Shown: positions 1 through 8,516 of the stretch, piece after piece
Layout: every line of letters begins with the position of its first letter
Position numbering within the stretch: position 1 is the stretch's first letter
NCBI GenBank assembly: GCA_963675995.2
Contig: CAXXIY010000002.1
Location: 2,790,001-2,854,000 of the forward strand
Reading direction: 5' to 3'
DNA length: 64,000 nt
DNA from: JAAFHB01 sp963675995
Lineage (GTDB): Bacteria; Bacteroidota; Bacteroidia; Bacteroidales; Prolixibacteraceae
Notes under the pieces: generated by a model
Database searches by the model: none
What the model was told of the DNA's origin: nothing
The model's input: only the letters and a program-made list of their open reading frames with translations
Program-made: the position numbers and the translations under genes

Positions 1-2177
1 CAAAGCATAAACCGTTAATCCGGTTTTTAAGTGAAGAGGGAAATAAAGCAAAAATGCTCAAGATCGAGAATTTCTACATGCAGGATAACAACAAAAACAT
101 GTATATCGCGACTGATCCCCTCTTTTTCGTGATAGAAGAAAAACTGAATTCCATTGAATTGACCGATAATGGGATAGAGATTCTTTCAAAGGATAATGAG
201 GATAGCGGATTCTTTGTATTACCCGATGTTGGGGCTGAAATTGCCGATATTCAGAATAATAAAACCCTTTCAGATAGTGCTCAGCTTGAGGCAAAAGATC
301 TTTTGCTGCAGAATTTTGCCATCAAATCTGAACGCGTTCACACGGTAAATCAGTTATTAAAAGCATATACAATGTTCGAAAAGGATGTTGAATATGTACT
401 GATCGATGGGAAGGTCAAGATTGTTGATGAACAAACCGGCCGTATTATGGAGGGACGTCGTTACTCCGACGGGTTACACCAGGCCATCGAAGCCAAGGAG
501 CGGGTTAAAATTGAGGATGCCACCCAAACTTTCGCAACAATCACGCTCCAGAATTATTTCAGGATGTACCACAAACTCTCTGGGATGACCGGAACTGCCG
601 AAACGGAAGCTGGTGAGCTCTGGGACATCTACAAACTGGAGGTTGTTGTAATTCCGACCAATAAACCGGTGATCAGGAAAGATTTTGAAGATCTTGTTTA
701 CAAAACCAAGAAAGAGAAATATAATGCGATTATTGATGAGATCGTAAAACTCAATAAAAAGGGGCAGCCAATGCTTGTCGGAACCACATCTGTGGAGATC
801 TCCGAATTGTTAAGCAGGATGTTACAAATGCGAGGAATTAAGCATCAGGTACTGAATGCCAAACTCCATCAACGTGAGGCAGATATTGTTTCAGAAGCGG
901 GTAAGCTGGGGATGGTGACTATTGCCACCAACATGGCTGGTCGTGGTACTGACATAAAGCTGACACCCGAAACACGCGATTTAGGTGGTTTGGCCATCAT
1001 TGGTACCGAAAGACATGAGTCACGACGTGTTGACCGCCAGTTGCGTGGACGTTCGGGACGTCAGGGAGATCCCGGATCCTCACAGTTCTTTGTATCGCTT
1101 GAGGATGATCTGATGAGGCTCTTTTCATCTGACAGAATTGTCCGGATCATGGATAAACTCGGATTGAAAGACGGAGAGGTGATTCAACACTCGATGATCT
1201 CAAAATCGATCGAACGGGCACAAAAGAAAGTCGAAGAAAATAACTTCGGAATTCGTAAACGGTTGCTCGAATACGATGACGTGATGAACTCACAGCGTGA
1301 GGTCATCTATAAAAAAAGGCGTCACGCGCTGTTTGGTGAACGTATCGATGTCGATATTCTCAATATGATTTTCGATATGAGCGACACGATCATAGCAGAA
1401 CATCAACAAAATGGCAAGGAGGGATTTGAAGATTTCAGACTCGATCTTATTCGTTCTTTATCGCTCGACGCTCCTATCAATGACAATGAACTGGTTCAGA
1501 TGAAACCAGATGAGCTCAGTGATAAAATCTATCATGCTGCTATCGGGAATTTCACACGGCGCTCGCAAGCGATCTCCAAACAGGCATGGCCGGTCATTAA
1601 AAATGTTTATGAGACCAAATCGCATATTTATACCAATATTGTAGTCCCAATTACGGATGGATTAAGATTGTTCAATATTGTAACCAATCTTGAAAAGGCC
1701 TATAAAACCCAGGGACAAGATCTGGTCAAATCTTACGAAAAACAGGTCATCCTCGCTACAATAGACGATCATTGGAAAGAAAATCTTCGCGAGCTAGATG
1801 AACTCCGTACTTCGGTTCAAAATGCATCCTATGAGCAGAAAGACCCATTGTTGATTTATAAACTTGAGTCATTTAACCTTTTTAAAGCAATGATGGAGCG
1901 GATTAACAAAGGAGTTGTTTCGACCCTGATGAAAGGACAGATTCCGATAAACGATGCGGACGAGGTACGTGAAGCGCCTGTGGCAAAACATCACCACGAC
2001 CGCTCGAAGTATCGCGAGGAGAAGAGTGATGCATCAGGGGTATCATCGGGAAAACAACCTGAAGAAAAGCATGTTCAACAGGTCAGGGCTACCCCTAAGG
2101 TGGGACGTAATGAGCCATGCCCCTGCGGTAGCGGAAAGAAATTCAAAAACTGTCACGGTCACGGACTGCCTGATTAG
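1..2177 (+). CDS. secA: Protein translocase ATPase SecA, 3' part (cut by window start)
   Basis: SecA is the motor ATPase that pushes unfolded preproteins through SecYEG. The frame is open from position 3, so the ATG at 54 is internal and the first ~400 residues (nucleotide-binding domain 1) lie outside the window. Visible parts are the block DEQTGRIMEGRRYSDGLHQA, the second helicase domain with TNMAGRGTDIKL and QLRGRSGRQGDPGSS, the helical wing/scaffold (LEYDDVMNSQREVIYKKR), and a C-terminal zinc tail GRNEPCPCGSGKKFKNCHG with the Cys-x-Cys-x8-Cys-His pattern. The zinc tail is known in SecA to bind SecB and phospholipid. The stop lies 42 bases before lgt, which also acts in envelope biogenesis. 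Identity is essentially certain; only the N-terminus cannot be judged. Confidence 0.97.
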   Translation, partial: KHKPLIRFLSEEGNKAKMLKIENFYMQDNNKNMYIATDPLFFVIEEKLNSIELTDNGIEILSKDNEDSGFFVLPDVGAEIADIQNNKTLSDSAQLEAKDLLLQNFAIKSERVHTVNQLLKAYTMFEKDVEYVLIDGKVKIVDEQTGRIMEGRRYSDGLHQAIEAKERVKIEDATQTFATITLQNYFRMYHKLSGMTGTAETEAGELWDIYKLEVVVIPTNKPVIRKDFEDLVYKTKKEKYNAIIDEIVKLNKKGQPMLVGTTSVEISELLSRMLQMRGIKHQVLNAKLHQREADIVSEAGKLGMVTIATNMAGRGTDIKLTPETRDLGGLAIIGTERHESRRVDRQLRGRSGRQGDPGSSQFFVSLEDDLMRLFSSDRIVRIMDKLGLKDGEVIQHSMISKSIERAQKKVEENNFGIRKRLLEYDDVMNSQREVIYKKRRHALFGERIDVDILNMIFDMSDTIIAEHQQNGKEGFEDFRLDLIRSLSLDAPINDNELVQMKPDELSDKIYHAAIGNFTRRSQAISKQAWPVIKNVYETKSHIYTNIVVPITDGLRLFNIVTNLEKAYKTQGQDLVKSYEKQVILATIDDHWKENLRELDELRTSVQNASYEQKDPLLIYKLESFNLFKAMMERINKGVVSTLMKGQIPINDADEVREAPVAKHHHDRSKYREEKSDASGVSSGKQPEEKHVQQVRATPKVGRNEPCPCGSGKKFKNCHGHGLPD

Positions 2178-2219
2178 AAATGAATCTTATAATTAGAAAT
2201 TGAAAATAAATAATTCAAT

Positions 2220-3068
2220 ATGAGTACACTTTTAGCCATACACTGGAATGCAAACCCTGAGCTTTTTAGCCTCGGTGTGATATCAGTACGCTGGTATGGG
2301 CTGATGTTTGCAATGGGCTTTCTCCTTGGGTTTTACATTCTGACACGGATGTTTATTTACGAAGGATCGAATCCTGAATGGGTAGAGACTCTTTTTGTTT
2401 ACGTTATCATTGCGACCATCGTCGGAGCCAGGCTGGGACATGTGATCTTTTATGGATGGGAATATTATTCCAACCATTTAATTGAGATATTCCTACCCAT
2501 CGCCAAAGGTGATACTGGATATAAATTCGTCGGATTTCAGGGGCTAGCCAGTCATGGCGGCGCTTTCGGAATTATTCTGGCAGTCTGGTTGTATTCCAAA
2601 CGGGTAACTAAACGTCCTATTTTATGGACGTTAGACAGGCTTATTGTCCCCGTTGCACTCGTTGGTGCGATGATCCGTACCGGAAATCTGTTTAATTCAG
2701 AGATTTATGGTGTTGCCACCAACCTACCCTGGGGATTTATTTTCGAACGAAACCATGAAACGATTCCCAAGCATCCCACAATGGTCTATGAAACGCTCTG
2801 CTATTTAATCTCATTCGGCTTACTTATGTATTTTTATTATAAGACGAAAGATCTTAAAGACCGAACCGGCTTTCTCACAGGCGTCTTCTTTATCGGGATT
2901 TTTCTTACGCGATTTTTGATTGAGTTTATCAAGGAGAACCAGGAGGCCTTCGAAGCCGGCATGCCGCTCAATATGGGTCAGATTCTCAGTATTCCGTTTG
3001 TCCTGGCAGGAATATGGCTGATCTATCATGCACTGACGCATCCCCCATTGATCTACAAGAGCAAATAA
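2220..3068 (+). CDS. lgt: Prolipoprotein diacylglyceryl transferase Lgt
   Basis: Lgt moves a diacylglyceryl group from phosphatidylglycerol to the lipobox cysteine of prolipoproteins, the first step of lipoprotein maturation in the inner membrane. The 282-residue product has about seven hydrophobic segments and the family signatures: RWYGLMFAMGF near the N-terminus, ARLGHVIFYGWEYY, the catalytic-region GLASHGGAFG (His at about residue 111) and the Lgt signature GAMIRTGNLFNSEIYG with conserved Arg and Asn. HPTMVYE follows before the last helices. Length is normal for the family. It sits 42 bases after secA and is closed by a strong hairpin terminator. Several neighbours in this window carry lipoboxes and would be its substrates. 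Confidence 0.96.
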   Translation: MSTLLAIHWNANPELFSLGVISVRWYGLMFAMGFLLGFYILTRMFIYEGSNPEWVETLFVYVIIATIVGARLGHVIFYGWEYYSNHLIEIFLPIAKGDTGYKFVGFQGLASHGGAFGIILAVWLYSKRVTKRPILWTLDRLIVPVALVGAMIRTGNLFNSEIYGVATNLPWGFIFERNHETIPKHPTMVYETLCYLISFGLLMYFYYKTKDLKDRTGFLTGVFFIGIFLTRFLIEFIKENQEAFEAGMPLNMGQILSIPFVLAGIWLIYHALTHPPLIYKSK

Positions 3069-3087
3069 CAATATTAATTCGTTATAA

Positions 3088-3132
3088 GATTGAAGGGCTG
3101 AATGTTTTCTTAACATTCAGCCCTTCAATTTT
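3088..3132 (+). terminator. Rho-independent terminator after lgt
   Basis: A perfect 17-bp inverted repeat (3090-3106 with 3112-3128) encloses a 5-base loop and is followed by four T residues, 20 bases after the lgt stop. It closes the secA-lgt unit and separates it from the oppositely oriented NUDIX gene. Confidence 0.85.
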
Positions 3133-3381
3133 AATGACCATAATATTTGTCTGAGATCATGAATATACCTGAACATCAATACTAAACTAAAACAATTCTT
3201 CAGTAGATTTTGGACCGTGTGTAATTAACCCGGGTTCAAATGAAAAATAGATTTATATTGCGTTTTTTACGCACGTCTGAATAGATTTTTTGTGAATTTG
3301 CGCATCCTATGCAAACCAGACTCAATTTTAATTCCATAAACCTTCATTTGTACCTGGGCGAGTCCGGTAAAACGAATATCG

Positions 3382-3825
3382 CTAAAGCTTCTCGTTAACA
3401 AATTTCTGAATAATTTCGGCATGGTCAAAAGCCATTTCGGGTAACGAATGGATGGGAAACCATTCTGCTTTTGCTGCATCATCACCCCCAAGAACAGGTA
3501 TCGTCTCTGTAATGCTCCCATAAAAAACTGTTGAGACAGTACGATGTCGCGGATCACGCCCAATCGCATCGAAAGTAAAAAACTGATTCAACGCGATCTC
3601 CTTTAATCCAGTCTCCTCCTCCAACTCACGCTGACATGCTTCACACAAAGTCTCTTCCATTCCGACAAAACCACCTGGTAATGCCCAAAGTCCGACAAAT
3701 GGCTCAAATTTTCGTTCAATAAGCAATATCCAATCTGTATGACCTCTCTTGGCTACAATTATGGCATCCACAGTCATGGCCAGACGCGGATATTGATAAC
3801 AGAATTTCAAATCTTCAACAGTCAT
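3382..3825 (-). CDS. NUDIX hydrolase
   Basis: A 147-residue NUDIX-superfamily pyrophosphohydrolase. The full NUDIX box is present, from GFVGMEE through CQRELEEETGL, matching G-x5-E-x7-REUxEExGU, with the glutamates that bind Mg2+. The N-terminal half, with a beta-strand AMTVDAIIVAKR and LLIERKFEPFVGLWALPGG, resembles the ADP-ribose pyrophosphatase / NadR-NrtR-like Nudix type. Substrate cannot be fixed from sequence. No winged-helix domain follows the NUDIX fold, so this is an enzyme rather than an NrtR-type regulator. Its ATG overlaps the stop of a 37-residue membrane peptide (ATGA overlap), so the two are probably translated together. A non-coding stretch of about 250 bases separates it from the lgt terminator. 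Confidence 0.9.
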   Translation of the reverse strand: MTVEDLKFCYQYPRLAMTVDAIIVAKRGHTDWILLIERKFEPFVGLWALPGGFVGMEETLCEACQRELEEETGLKEIALNQFFTFDAIGRDPRHRTVSTVFYGSITETIPVLGGDDAAKAEWFPIHSLPEMAFDHAEIIQKFVNEKL

Positions 3826-3935
3826 TTATGCTCATTTTCATGTTCTTCCTCTTTTTCTTTGTTACTGTTTCTCCAAACAATATAAACCACGATCAGTATT
3901 GCAGCTATGTAACCAACAAAATTAAGATGTCCCAT
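3822..3935 (-). CDS. Small single-pass membrane protein (37 aa) coupled to NUDIX gene
   Basis: A short open frame on the minus strand begins with ATG at 3935 and ends TGA at 3822. It encodes 37 residues: MGHLNFVGYIAAILIVVYIV forms one clear transmembrane segment, then WRN, then a highly charged Lys/Glu/His tail (KEKEEEHENEHK). Its stop codon overlaps the start codon of the NUDIX gene (ATGA), a typical translational-coupling arrangement. The hydrophobic-then-charged pattern is unlike random sequence. I do not recognise a family; small CcoQ- or CcmD-like peptides have a similar shape, but neither operon is present here. No function is proposed. Confidence 0.6.
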   Translation of the reverse strand: MGHLNFVGYIAAILIVVYIVWRNSNKEKEEEHENEHK

Positions 3936-4031
3936 AGTGTTAGTTTTCAGTAGTTATAAAAGAAATCCAAGATAATTAATCATATAATTTCAACATCAGA
4001 AAAAAGAGTACCGTTTAAATTATGGATAATG

Positions 4032-4823
4032 TCAATCATTGATGATTCGTCTCATCAGCCTCATCTGATGCGTATACCGTTTAGTATCAATATTATATAT
4101 TCCGAAATGATCCACATTGTCGATCCTTACCTTTCCTGAAGAGTGGATGATTTTATTCTTCTCCCAAATAATTCCCACATGTATTATCGTCCCCTCTTCG
4201 TTATCGAAAAATGCCAGATCACCTGGGAGTGCCTCCTCAACGAAACTCAGATTACTGCCTAATGCGGCCTGCTGACCGGCGTCACGCGGAATGGTCACTC
4301 CGGCCATTTTGTACAATATTTGCGAAAACCCCGAACAATCGATTCCGAAAGGGGACCTTCCACCCCAAAGATAAGGAGAATTAAAATATTTAAGTGCATT
4401 TTCAATGATTACTTCACGAACATTCTGTTGCGATGCAACAATGTTGTTTCCTTGAATATTATAGACGACCTCTCCTATTTTGAATGTTCTGTTAACCGGA
4501 TCAAAATAGGGCAATGAGCTACCGGCAACGATCAGAAAATTACTGTAACCATCTTTTGGTTGAACAATGTTGAACACATCGGTTGTCACAATTTTAGGGA
4601 TTTCACCCAATTCGAGAAAGTTCTGTTCATCAATTTCGTTGACCATATTACGCTCAATCCAACCCTCATAACCATCAAATGACAGCTTAATCTGGCACCA
4701 CCTTGCATTTTCCTCTAATATGGTATAGTGCTCACCAAAAAGTATTTGAGTGCACATCTCGCTCTTTTCGCGCGGTTCTGACCGCACGGCCACAATACTT
4801 AGGTTGGAGATTCCGTATCTCAT
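4032..4823 (-). CDS. NlpC/P60 cysteine peptidase with N-terminal SH3-like domains
   Basis: A cell-wall endopeptidase of the NlpC/P60 family, expected to cut gamma-D-Glu-diaminopimelate (or similar) bonds in peptidoglycan peptides. The C-terminal half holds the catalytic Cys in GIDCSGF, the His in IIHVGIIW, and a polar third position in the following IIHSSG strand. The N-terminal ~130 residues contain SH3-like segments (SIVAVRSEPREKSEM... and CQIKLSFDGYEGWIERNM) of the type that position such enzymes on the wall; the layout matches the YkfC/dipeptidyl-peptidase VI group. I place the start at the ATG at 4823 (MRYGISNLS), not at 4853, because a TATATTTG box on this strand overlaps the upstream ATG. 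With this start the protein is 263 residues and no signal peptide is visible, so it may act on imported muropeptides. Confidence 0.87.
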   Translation of the reverse strand: MRYGISNLSIVAVRSEPREKSEMCTQILFGEHYTILEENARWCQIKLSFDGYEGWIERNMVNEIDEQNFLELGEIPKIVTTDVFNIVQPKDGYSNFLIVAGSSLPYFDPVNRTFKIGEVVYNIQGNNIVASQQNVREVIIENALKYFNSPYLWGGRSPFGIDCSGFSQILYKMAGVTIPRDAGQQAALGSNLSFVEEALPGDLAFFDNEEGTIIHVGIIWEKNKIIHSSGKVRIDNVDHFGIYNIDTKRYTHQMRLMRRIIND

Positions 4824-4850
4824 TAAAAATTTACTACTTTTGATTATTCC

Positions 4851-4858
4851 CAAATATA
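4851..4858 (-). promoter_or_regulatory. Bacteroidota -7 box for the NlpC/P60 gene
   Basis: On the minus strand the octamer TATATTTG matches the Bacteroidota -7 consensus TAnnTTTG and lies 28 bases upstream of the ATG at 4823. No clear TTG at -33 was found. It supports the internal start for the peptidase gene. Confidence 0.45.
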
Positions 4859-4921
4859 CAAATTAATTGGATTCTGCTTTGAATGTGCTTAAATAGTTTG
4901 AATCTGAATAAATAGAATATT

Positions 4922-7009
4922 ATGAATCCCGAGAAGAAAAAATGGTTTGAATCAGAAAGCTGGCACACAATATATTTGACATCTATATTTGTTATTACAG
5001 GGGTTATACTCTATTTTATGTTACCCCAGGAGGGGAGATTCCGGTACGAGTTTCAAAAAGGGAGACCCTGGATGCATGCCACTTTAATTGCACCTTTTGA
5101 TTTTGCAATCATGAAATCGGATCAGACCATCAGCGAAGAGCGTGATTCGCTGATGAAGTCATTAACACCCTACTTCCTCCTGCACGACACAGTTGGTCAG
5201 CAACAAATACAACTCTTATCATCCAAAATCGATGAGCTTACCCTCAAAGAAAATACCGAAATACTCTACTCAAGAGTTGTAAAAAACAAGGTTCTTACGA
5301 TATTCGAAAAAATTTACAATACCGGGATTCTTGAACAGGGAGGAGGTAACTCTAACCCACTCGCAGGGAAAGGTGAATTGTACGTTATCCGGAATAATCG
5401 GGCTGAAAGGGTCTCTACAGGACAATTATATTCACTGAAAACGGCCTATTCAGAGGTAAATACCTCGCTTAATCTGCTCAAAAACAGTGATCCTGACCTC
5501 AAACAAATTATTGAAAAATTTAATGCTGAAGATTATCTTGCCGTTAACCTTTCGTACGACCAGGATAAAACGGAGGCTGAAAAGTACAAAATACTCGAAA
5601 ATCTCTCCACCACTTATGGCGTAGTGCAGGAAGGAGAACGTATTGTTTCGCAAGGTGATGTGATCTCTCCGCACACCTATCTGATCCTTGAATCGCTTAA
5701 ATCAGCTTTTGAAAAAAGTCGTGGAGATCTTACCAAATATTATTTGATTGTTATTGGTAAGGCCATATTTATCAGCATGTTGCTGCTGACCCTCTTCCTG
5801 TTTATTTACAATATCAGACGAAAATTACTCAGTTCAAAACGGGATATCACTTTTACTTTGATGATGATGGCCTTGATGATCCTTTTTTGCAGGGTAATTA
5901 TGTCATCAGCTACTATTCCCATTTACATCGTTCCATTCACCGCTCTGGCACTCATCATCCGCACTTTTCTTGATGCAAGGCTTGCCATTTTTGTTAATAC
6001 GATAACAGCCCTTATTGTCGGCTTTATGGTTCCCAACGGATATGAATTTGTATTGCTGACCATTCCTGCCGGGAGCATTGCCGTGATCAGTCAGAATAAT
6101 CTCCAAAGACGCGATCAGTTAATTCTCACAACTTTAATTATCTTCTTTGTATATGCATTTACCTATATAGGTATCTCTCTGATACAGGAAGCCAGTCTGG
6201 CAGGGATCGATTGGGAAGTTATGAAGTGGTTTCTGATCAATGCCGCACTGACGCTGATCACCTATCTGCTGGTTTTCGTGATTGAAAAATCCTTCGGATT
6301 TGTCTCAGATGTTACTTTGATAGAATTATCCTATTCCAATCAGAAACTACTTCGCAAACTTGCAGAAGAGGCTCCGGGTACTTTTCAACACTCGCTGCAG
6401 GTTGCGAATCTGGCCGAGGAGGCGATTCTGCAATTGGGAGGAAATCCGTTACTGGTGAGGGCTGGAGCACTGTACCATGACATAGGAAAGCTTACAGACT
6501 CACACTATTTCACAGAAAATCAAGCATTTGGAATAAATCCACATGACCAACACTCCCTCGAAGAGAGTGCTGCAATCATCATGGACCATGTCAGTCGAGG
6601 AGTAGAACTTGCCAGAAAACATAAAATTCCGGAACAAATCATCGACTTTATCAAAACTCATCATGGCACGACCAAAACCGGATATTTCTTCATACAATCA
6701 AATAAAAAAACCGGAAAAGCAACCGATGAAAGTCGGTTCACGTATCCTGGTCCTGTCCCTTCAACACGTGAAACTGTCGTCGTTATGCTGGCTGACAGCA
6801 TAGAAGCAGCCTCAAGAAGCCTCGATAAAAAAGATACTGTCAGCCTAAAGAAACTGATTGACAATATCTTTCATCAAAAAACAGAGGCAGGACAACTTGA
6901 TTATGCACCACTGACATTTAAAGATATTACCTTGCTCAAAGAAATTTTCCTGGAAAAGCTTCTCAATATCTACCATGTACGAATTACCTACCCGCAAAAA
7001 GAAATTTGA
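4922..7009 (+). CDS. 7TM-HD (PgpH-like) cyclic-di-AMP phosphodiesterase candidate
   Basis: A 695-residue membrane phosphohydrolase. It starts with a single N-terminal membrane segment (IYLTSIFVITGVILYFML), followed by a large extracytoplasmic 7TMR-HDED domain (~residues 50-270). About seven membrane helices (~275-460) come next, then a cytosolic HD domain with ALYHDIGKL (His-Asp at ~519), a second conserved His-containing segment MDHVSRGVELARKH, and FIKTHHGTT. This order is that of PgpH/YqfF proteins, which degrade cyclic di-AMP in Firmicutes; Bacteroidota members are usually annotated as HDIG proteins. Length and domain order are standard. It is transcribed divergently from the NlpC/P60 gene. 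The family assignment is firm; the nucleotide substrate is inferred. Confidence 0.92.
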   Translation: MNPEKKKWFESESWHTIYLTSIFVITGVILYFMLPQEGRFRYEFQKGRPWMHATLIAPFDFAIMKSDQTISEERDSLMKSLTPYFLLHDTVGQQQIQLLSSKIDELTLKENTEILYSRVVKNKVLTIFEKIYNTGILEQGGGNSNPLAGKGELYVIRNNRAERVSTGQLYSLKTAYSEVNTSLNLLKNSDPDLKQIIEKFNAEDYLAVNLSYDQDKTEAEKYKILENLSTTYGVVQEGERIVSQGDVISPHTYLILESLKSAFEKSRGDLTKYYLIVIGKAIFISMLLLTLFLFIYNIRRKLLSSKRDITFTLMMMALMILFCRVIMSSATIPIYIVPFTALALIIRTFLDARLAIFVNTITALIVGFMVPNGYEFVLLTIPAGSIAVISQNNLQRRDQLILTTLIIFFVYAFTYIGISLIQEASLAGIDWEVMKWFLINAALTLITYLLVFVIEKSFGFVSDVTLIELSYSNQKLLRKLAEEAPGTFQHSLQVANLAEEAILQLGGNPLLVRAGALYHDIGKLTDSHYFTENQAFGINPHDQHSLEESAAIIMDHVSRGVELARKHKIPEQIIDFIKTHHGTTKTGYFFIQSNKKTGKATDESRFTYPGPVPSTRETVVVMLADSIEAASRSLDKKDTVSLKKLIDNIFHQKTEAGQLDYAPLTFKDITLLKEIFLEKLLNIYHVRITYPQKEI

Positions 7010-7035
7010 AATGTGCAACCCATTAATTTAGATTT

Positions 7036-7105
7036 GCACGAAAGTTGTAGCGTAATGGACAATATAACCCTAGCCGAGGTTTCGAATCCAGTCAGGGTTA
7101 TCCAT
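7036..7105 (+). other. tRNA-like remnant
   Basis: The stretch contains a D-arm-like GTAGCGTAATGG and, 30 bases later, a T-loop-like GGTTTCGAATCC followed by a 3' acceptor-like CAGGGTTATCC. An 8-bp stem (7064-7071 with 7094-7101) can form, but the anticodon arm is absent and the T stem does not pair. It reads as a degraded tRNA gene between the HD gene and the S41 protease rather than a working one. Confidence 0.35.
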
Positions 7106-7131
7106 CACTTAAATTAGAATTTAGAACTTAT

Positions 7132-8418
7132 ATGAATAAATGTATATATTTAATCCCGCTGGTTTTCCTACTGATTTTCACAGGATGCAAAAAAAACTCA
7201 CAATCAGATTCAATCATTCCTACTGTCCAATATACCGCTAATGCGTTTAATGATATTTATCTCTGGTATGAGTCCCTACCATCAGTTGATTTGTCAACTT
7301 TTGCAACACCCGATGATTACATCTCAAAGGTAAAATATAGTAAAGACCGATGGAGTTTCACCATGACCTATACTGATTATGTCAATCTATTTCAAAATGG
7401 GGTATCTACGGGCTGGGGCGTCGGTCTATCTTACGATACCCAGAATATTCTCCGCGTAATATTCATATATGACGACAGTGCCATGGGAAGGGCTGGTGTA
7501 AAAAGAGGTTGGCAAATCAAGGCAATCAACGGAAAGACAATATCTTCAATGACCGACAGCGAGGTGAATACGGCCTTGGCAAATACAAGCAACACCTATT
7601 TGTTCGGGAAAAATGATGGATCAGAAACAACCATTCAAATGACAAGAGGGAAAATAGGGATCAATTCTGTCCTCTATTCTAATATATATCAAAAGGGAAA
7701 TCAGAAGATTGGCTACCTCGTATTCAGTGATTTCCTTGGAACTTCGGTTAAAGAGTTAAATACCGTATTTGACAAATTCACGGCTGGAGGAGTAACTGAT
7801 ATGATTCTTGACCTTCGTTATAACGGAGGTGGAACACTAGATTGTGCCGACTCTCTCGTTGCTATGGTCGCAGGAAAACCTTTTAAAGGGAGAATATACA
7901 ATACACTAATATACAATAACAAGCATGTCCGCGATGGATTTCAAAGTGTCATTGGGGTTAAGGGGAACAGCATCCAGTTAAATAAAATGGTCATTATAAC
8001 AACCTCATCAACCGCTTCGGCAAGTGAGCTGGTTATTTCTGGACTTAAACCCTATATGAGCATGAAACTCATTGGTTCTAAAACGCACGGAAAACCTGTA
8101 GGAATGAATATCGAAACTGATTCAAAACTGAATATTGCAGTGGCTCCAATCAGTTTCCGGAATGTGAACTCACAGGGTTATACTGATTATTTCGATGGCA
8201 TACCTGTGGATTTCGCAGCTCCCGACAACGTGAATCAGGATTGGGGTGATATGTCGGATCAATGCCTTACTGCAGCTATCAATTATATATCTACCGGGTC
8301 AATTGGATATTTACCAAATGTCAAAGCGGCAATCGCCACAGGTCGAATGATTTACAAAGGATCAGATACACCGGTGGAAAACCTCATCAATAGTTCAGGT
8401 AAGGCTGCTCAGCAATAG
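7132..8418 (+). CDS. S41 family C-terminal-processing-like protease, lipoprotein
   Basis: A 428-residue secreted serine protease of the S41 (tail-specific protease) family. The N-terminus, IPLVFLLIFTGCKKNSQ, is a lipoprotein signal with lipobox cysteine at about residue 19. An N-terminal helical part (residues ~30-95) is followed by a PDZ segment (~100-175; VGLSYDTQN, AGVKRGWQIKAINGK) and the S41 core: LDLRYNGGGTLDCADSLV, the nucleophile region TTSSTASASELVISG (Ser at ~294-297), and the general-base Lys in GSKTHGKPVG (~319). This is the layout of Bacteroidota S41 lipoproteins. Substrates are unknown. It stands alone between the tRNA-like remnant and the C1 peptidase. Confidence 0.9.
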   Translation: MNKCIYLIPLVFLLIFTGCKKNSQSDSIIPTVQYTANAFNDIYLWYESLPSVDLSTFATPDDYISKVKYSKDRWSFTMTYTDYVNLFQNGVSTGWGVGLSYDTQNILRVIFIYDDSAMGRAGVKRGWQIKAINGKTISSMTDSEVNTALANTSNTYLFGKNDGSETTIQMTRGKIGINSVLYSNIYQKGNQKIGYLVFSDFLGTSVKELNTVFDKFTAGGVTDMILDLRYNGGGTLDCADSLVAMVAGKPFKGRIYNTLIYNNKHVRDGFQSVIGVKGNSIQLNKMVIITTSSTASASELVISGLKPYMSMKLIGSKTHGKPVGMNIETDSKLNIAVAPISFRNVNSQGYTDYFDGIPVDFAAPDNVNQDWGDMSDQCLTAAINYISTGSIGYLPNVKAAIATGRMIYKGSDTPVENLINSSGKAAQQ

Positions 8419-8458
8419 AACCGATGTAATAATTTAAATTTATTTTAACTGGAAATAT

Positions 8459-8490
8459 TTGCTGAAATTCAAAGTGTTTTACTACTTTTC
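8459..8490 (+). promoter_or_regulatory. Candidate promoter of the C1 peptidase gene
   Basis: A TTG at 8459-8461 and TACTTTTC at 8483-8490 are separated by 21 bases, close to the Bacteroidota -33/-7 arrangement (TTG, TAnnTTTG), with one mismatch in the last base. The coding start follows 26 bases downstream at 8517. Confidence 0.4.
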
Positions 8491-8516
8491 AGCGTTAAAT
8501 CATTCATCAAATTATA

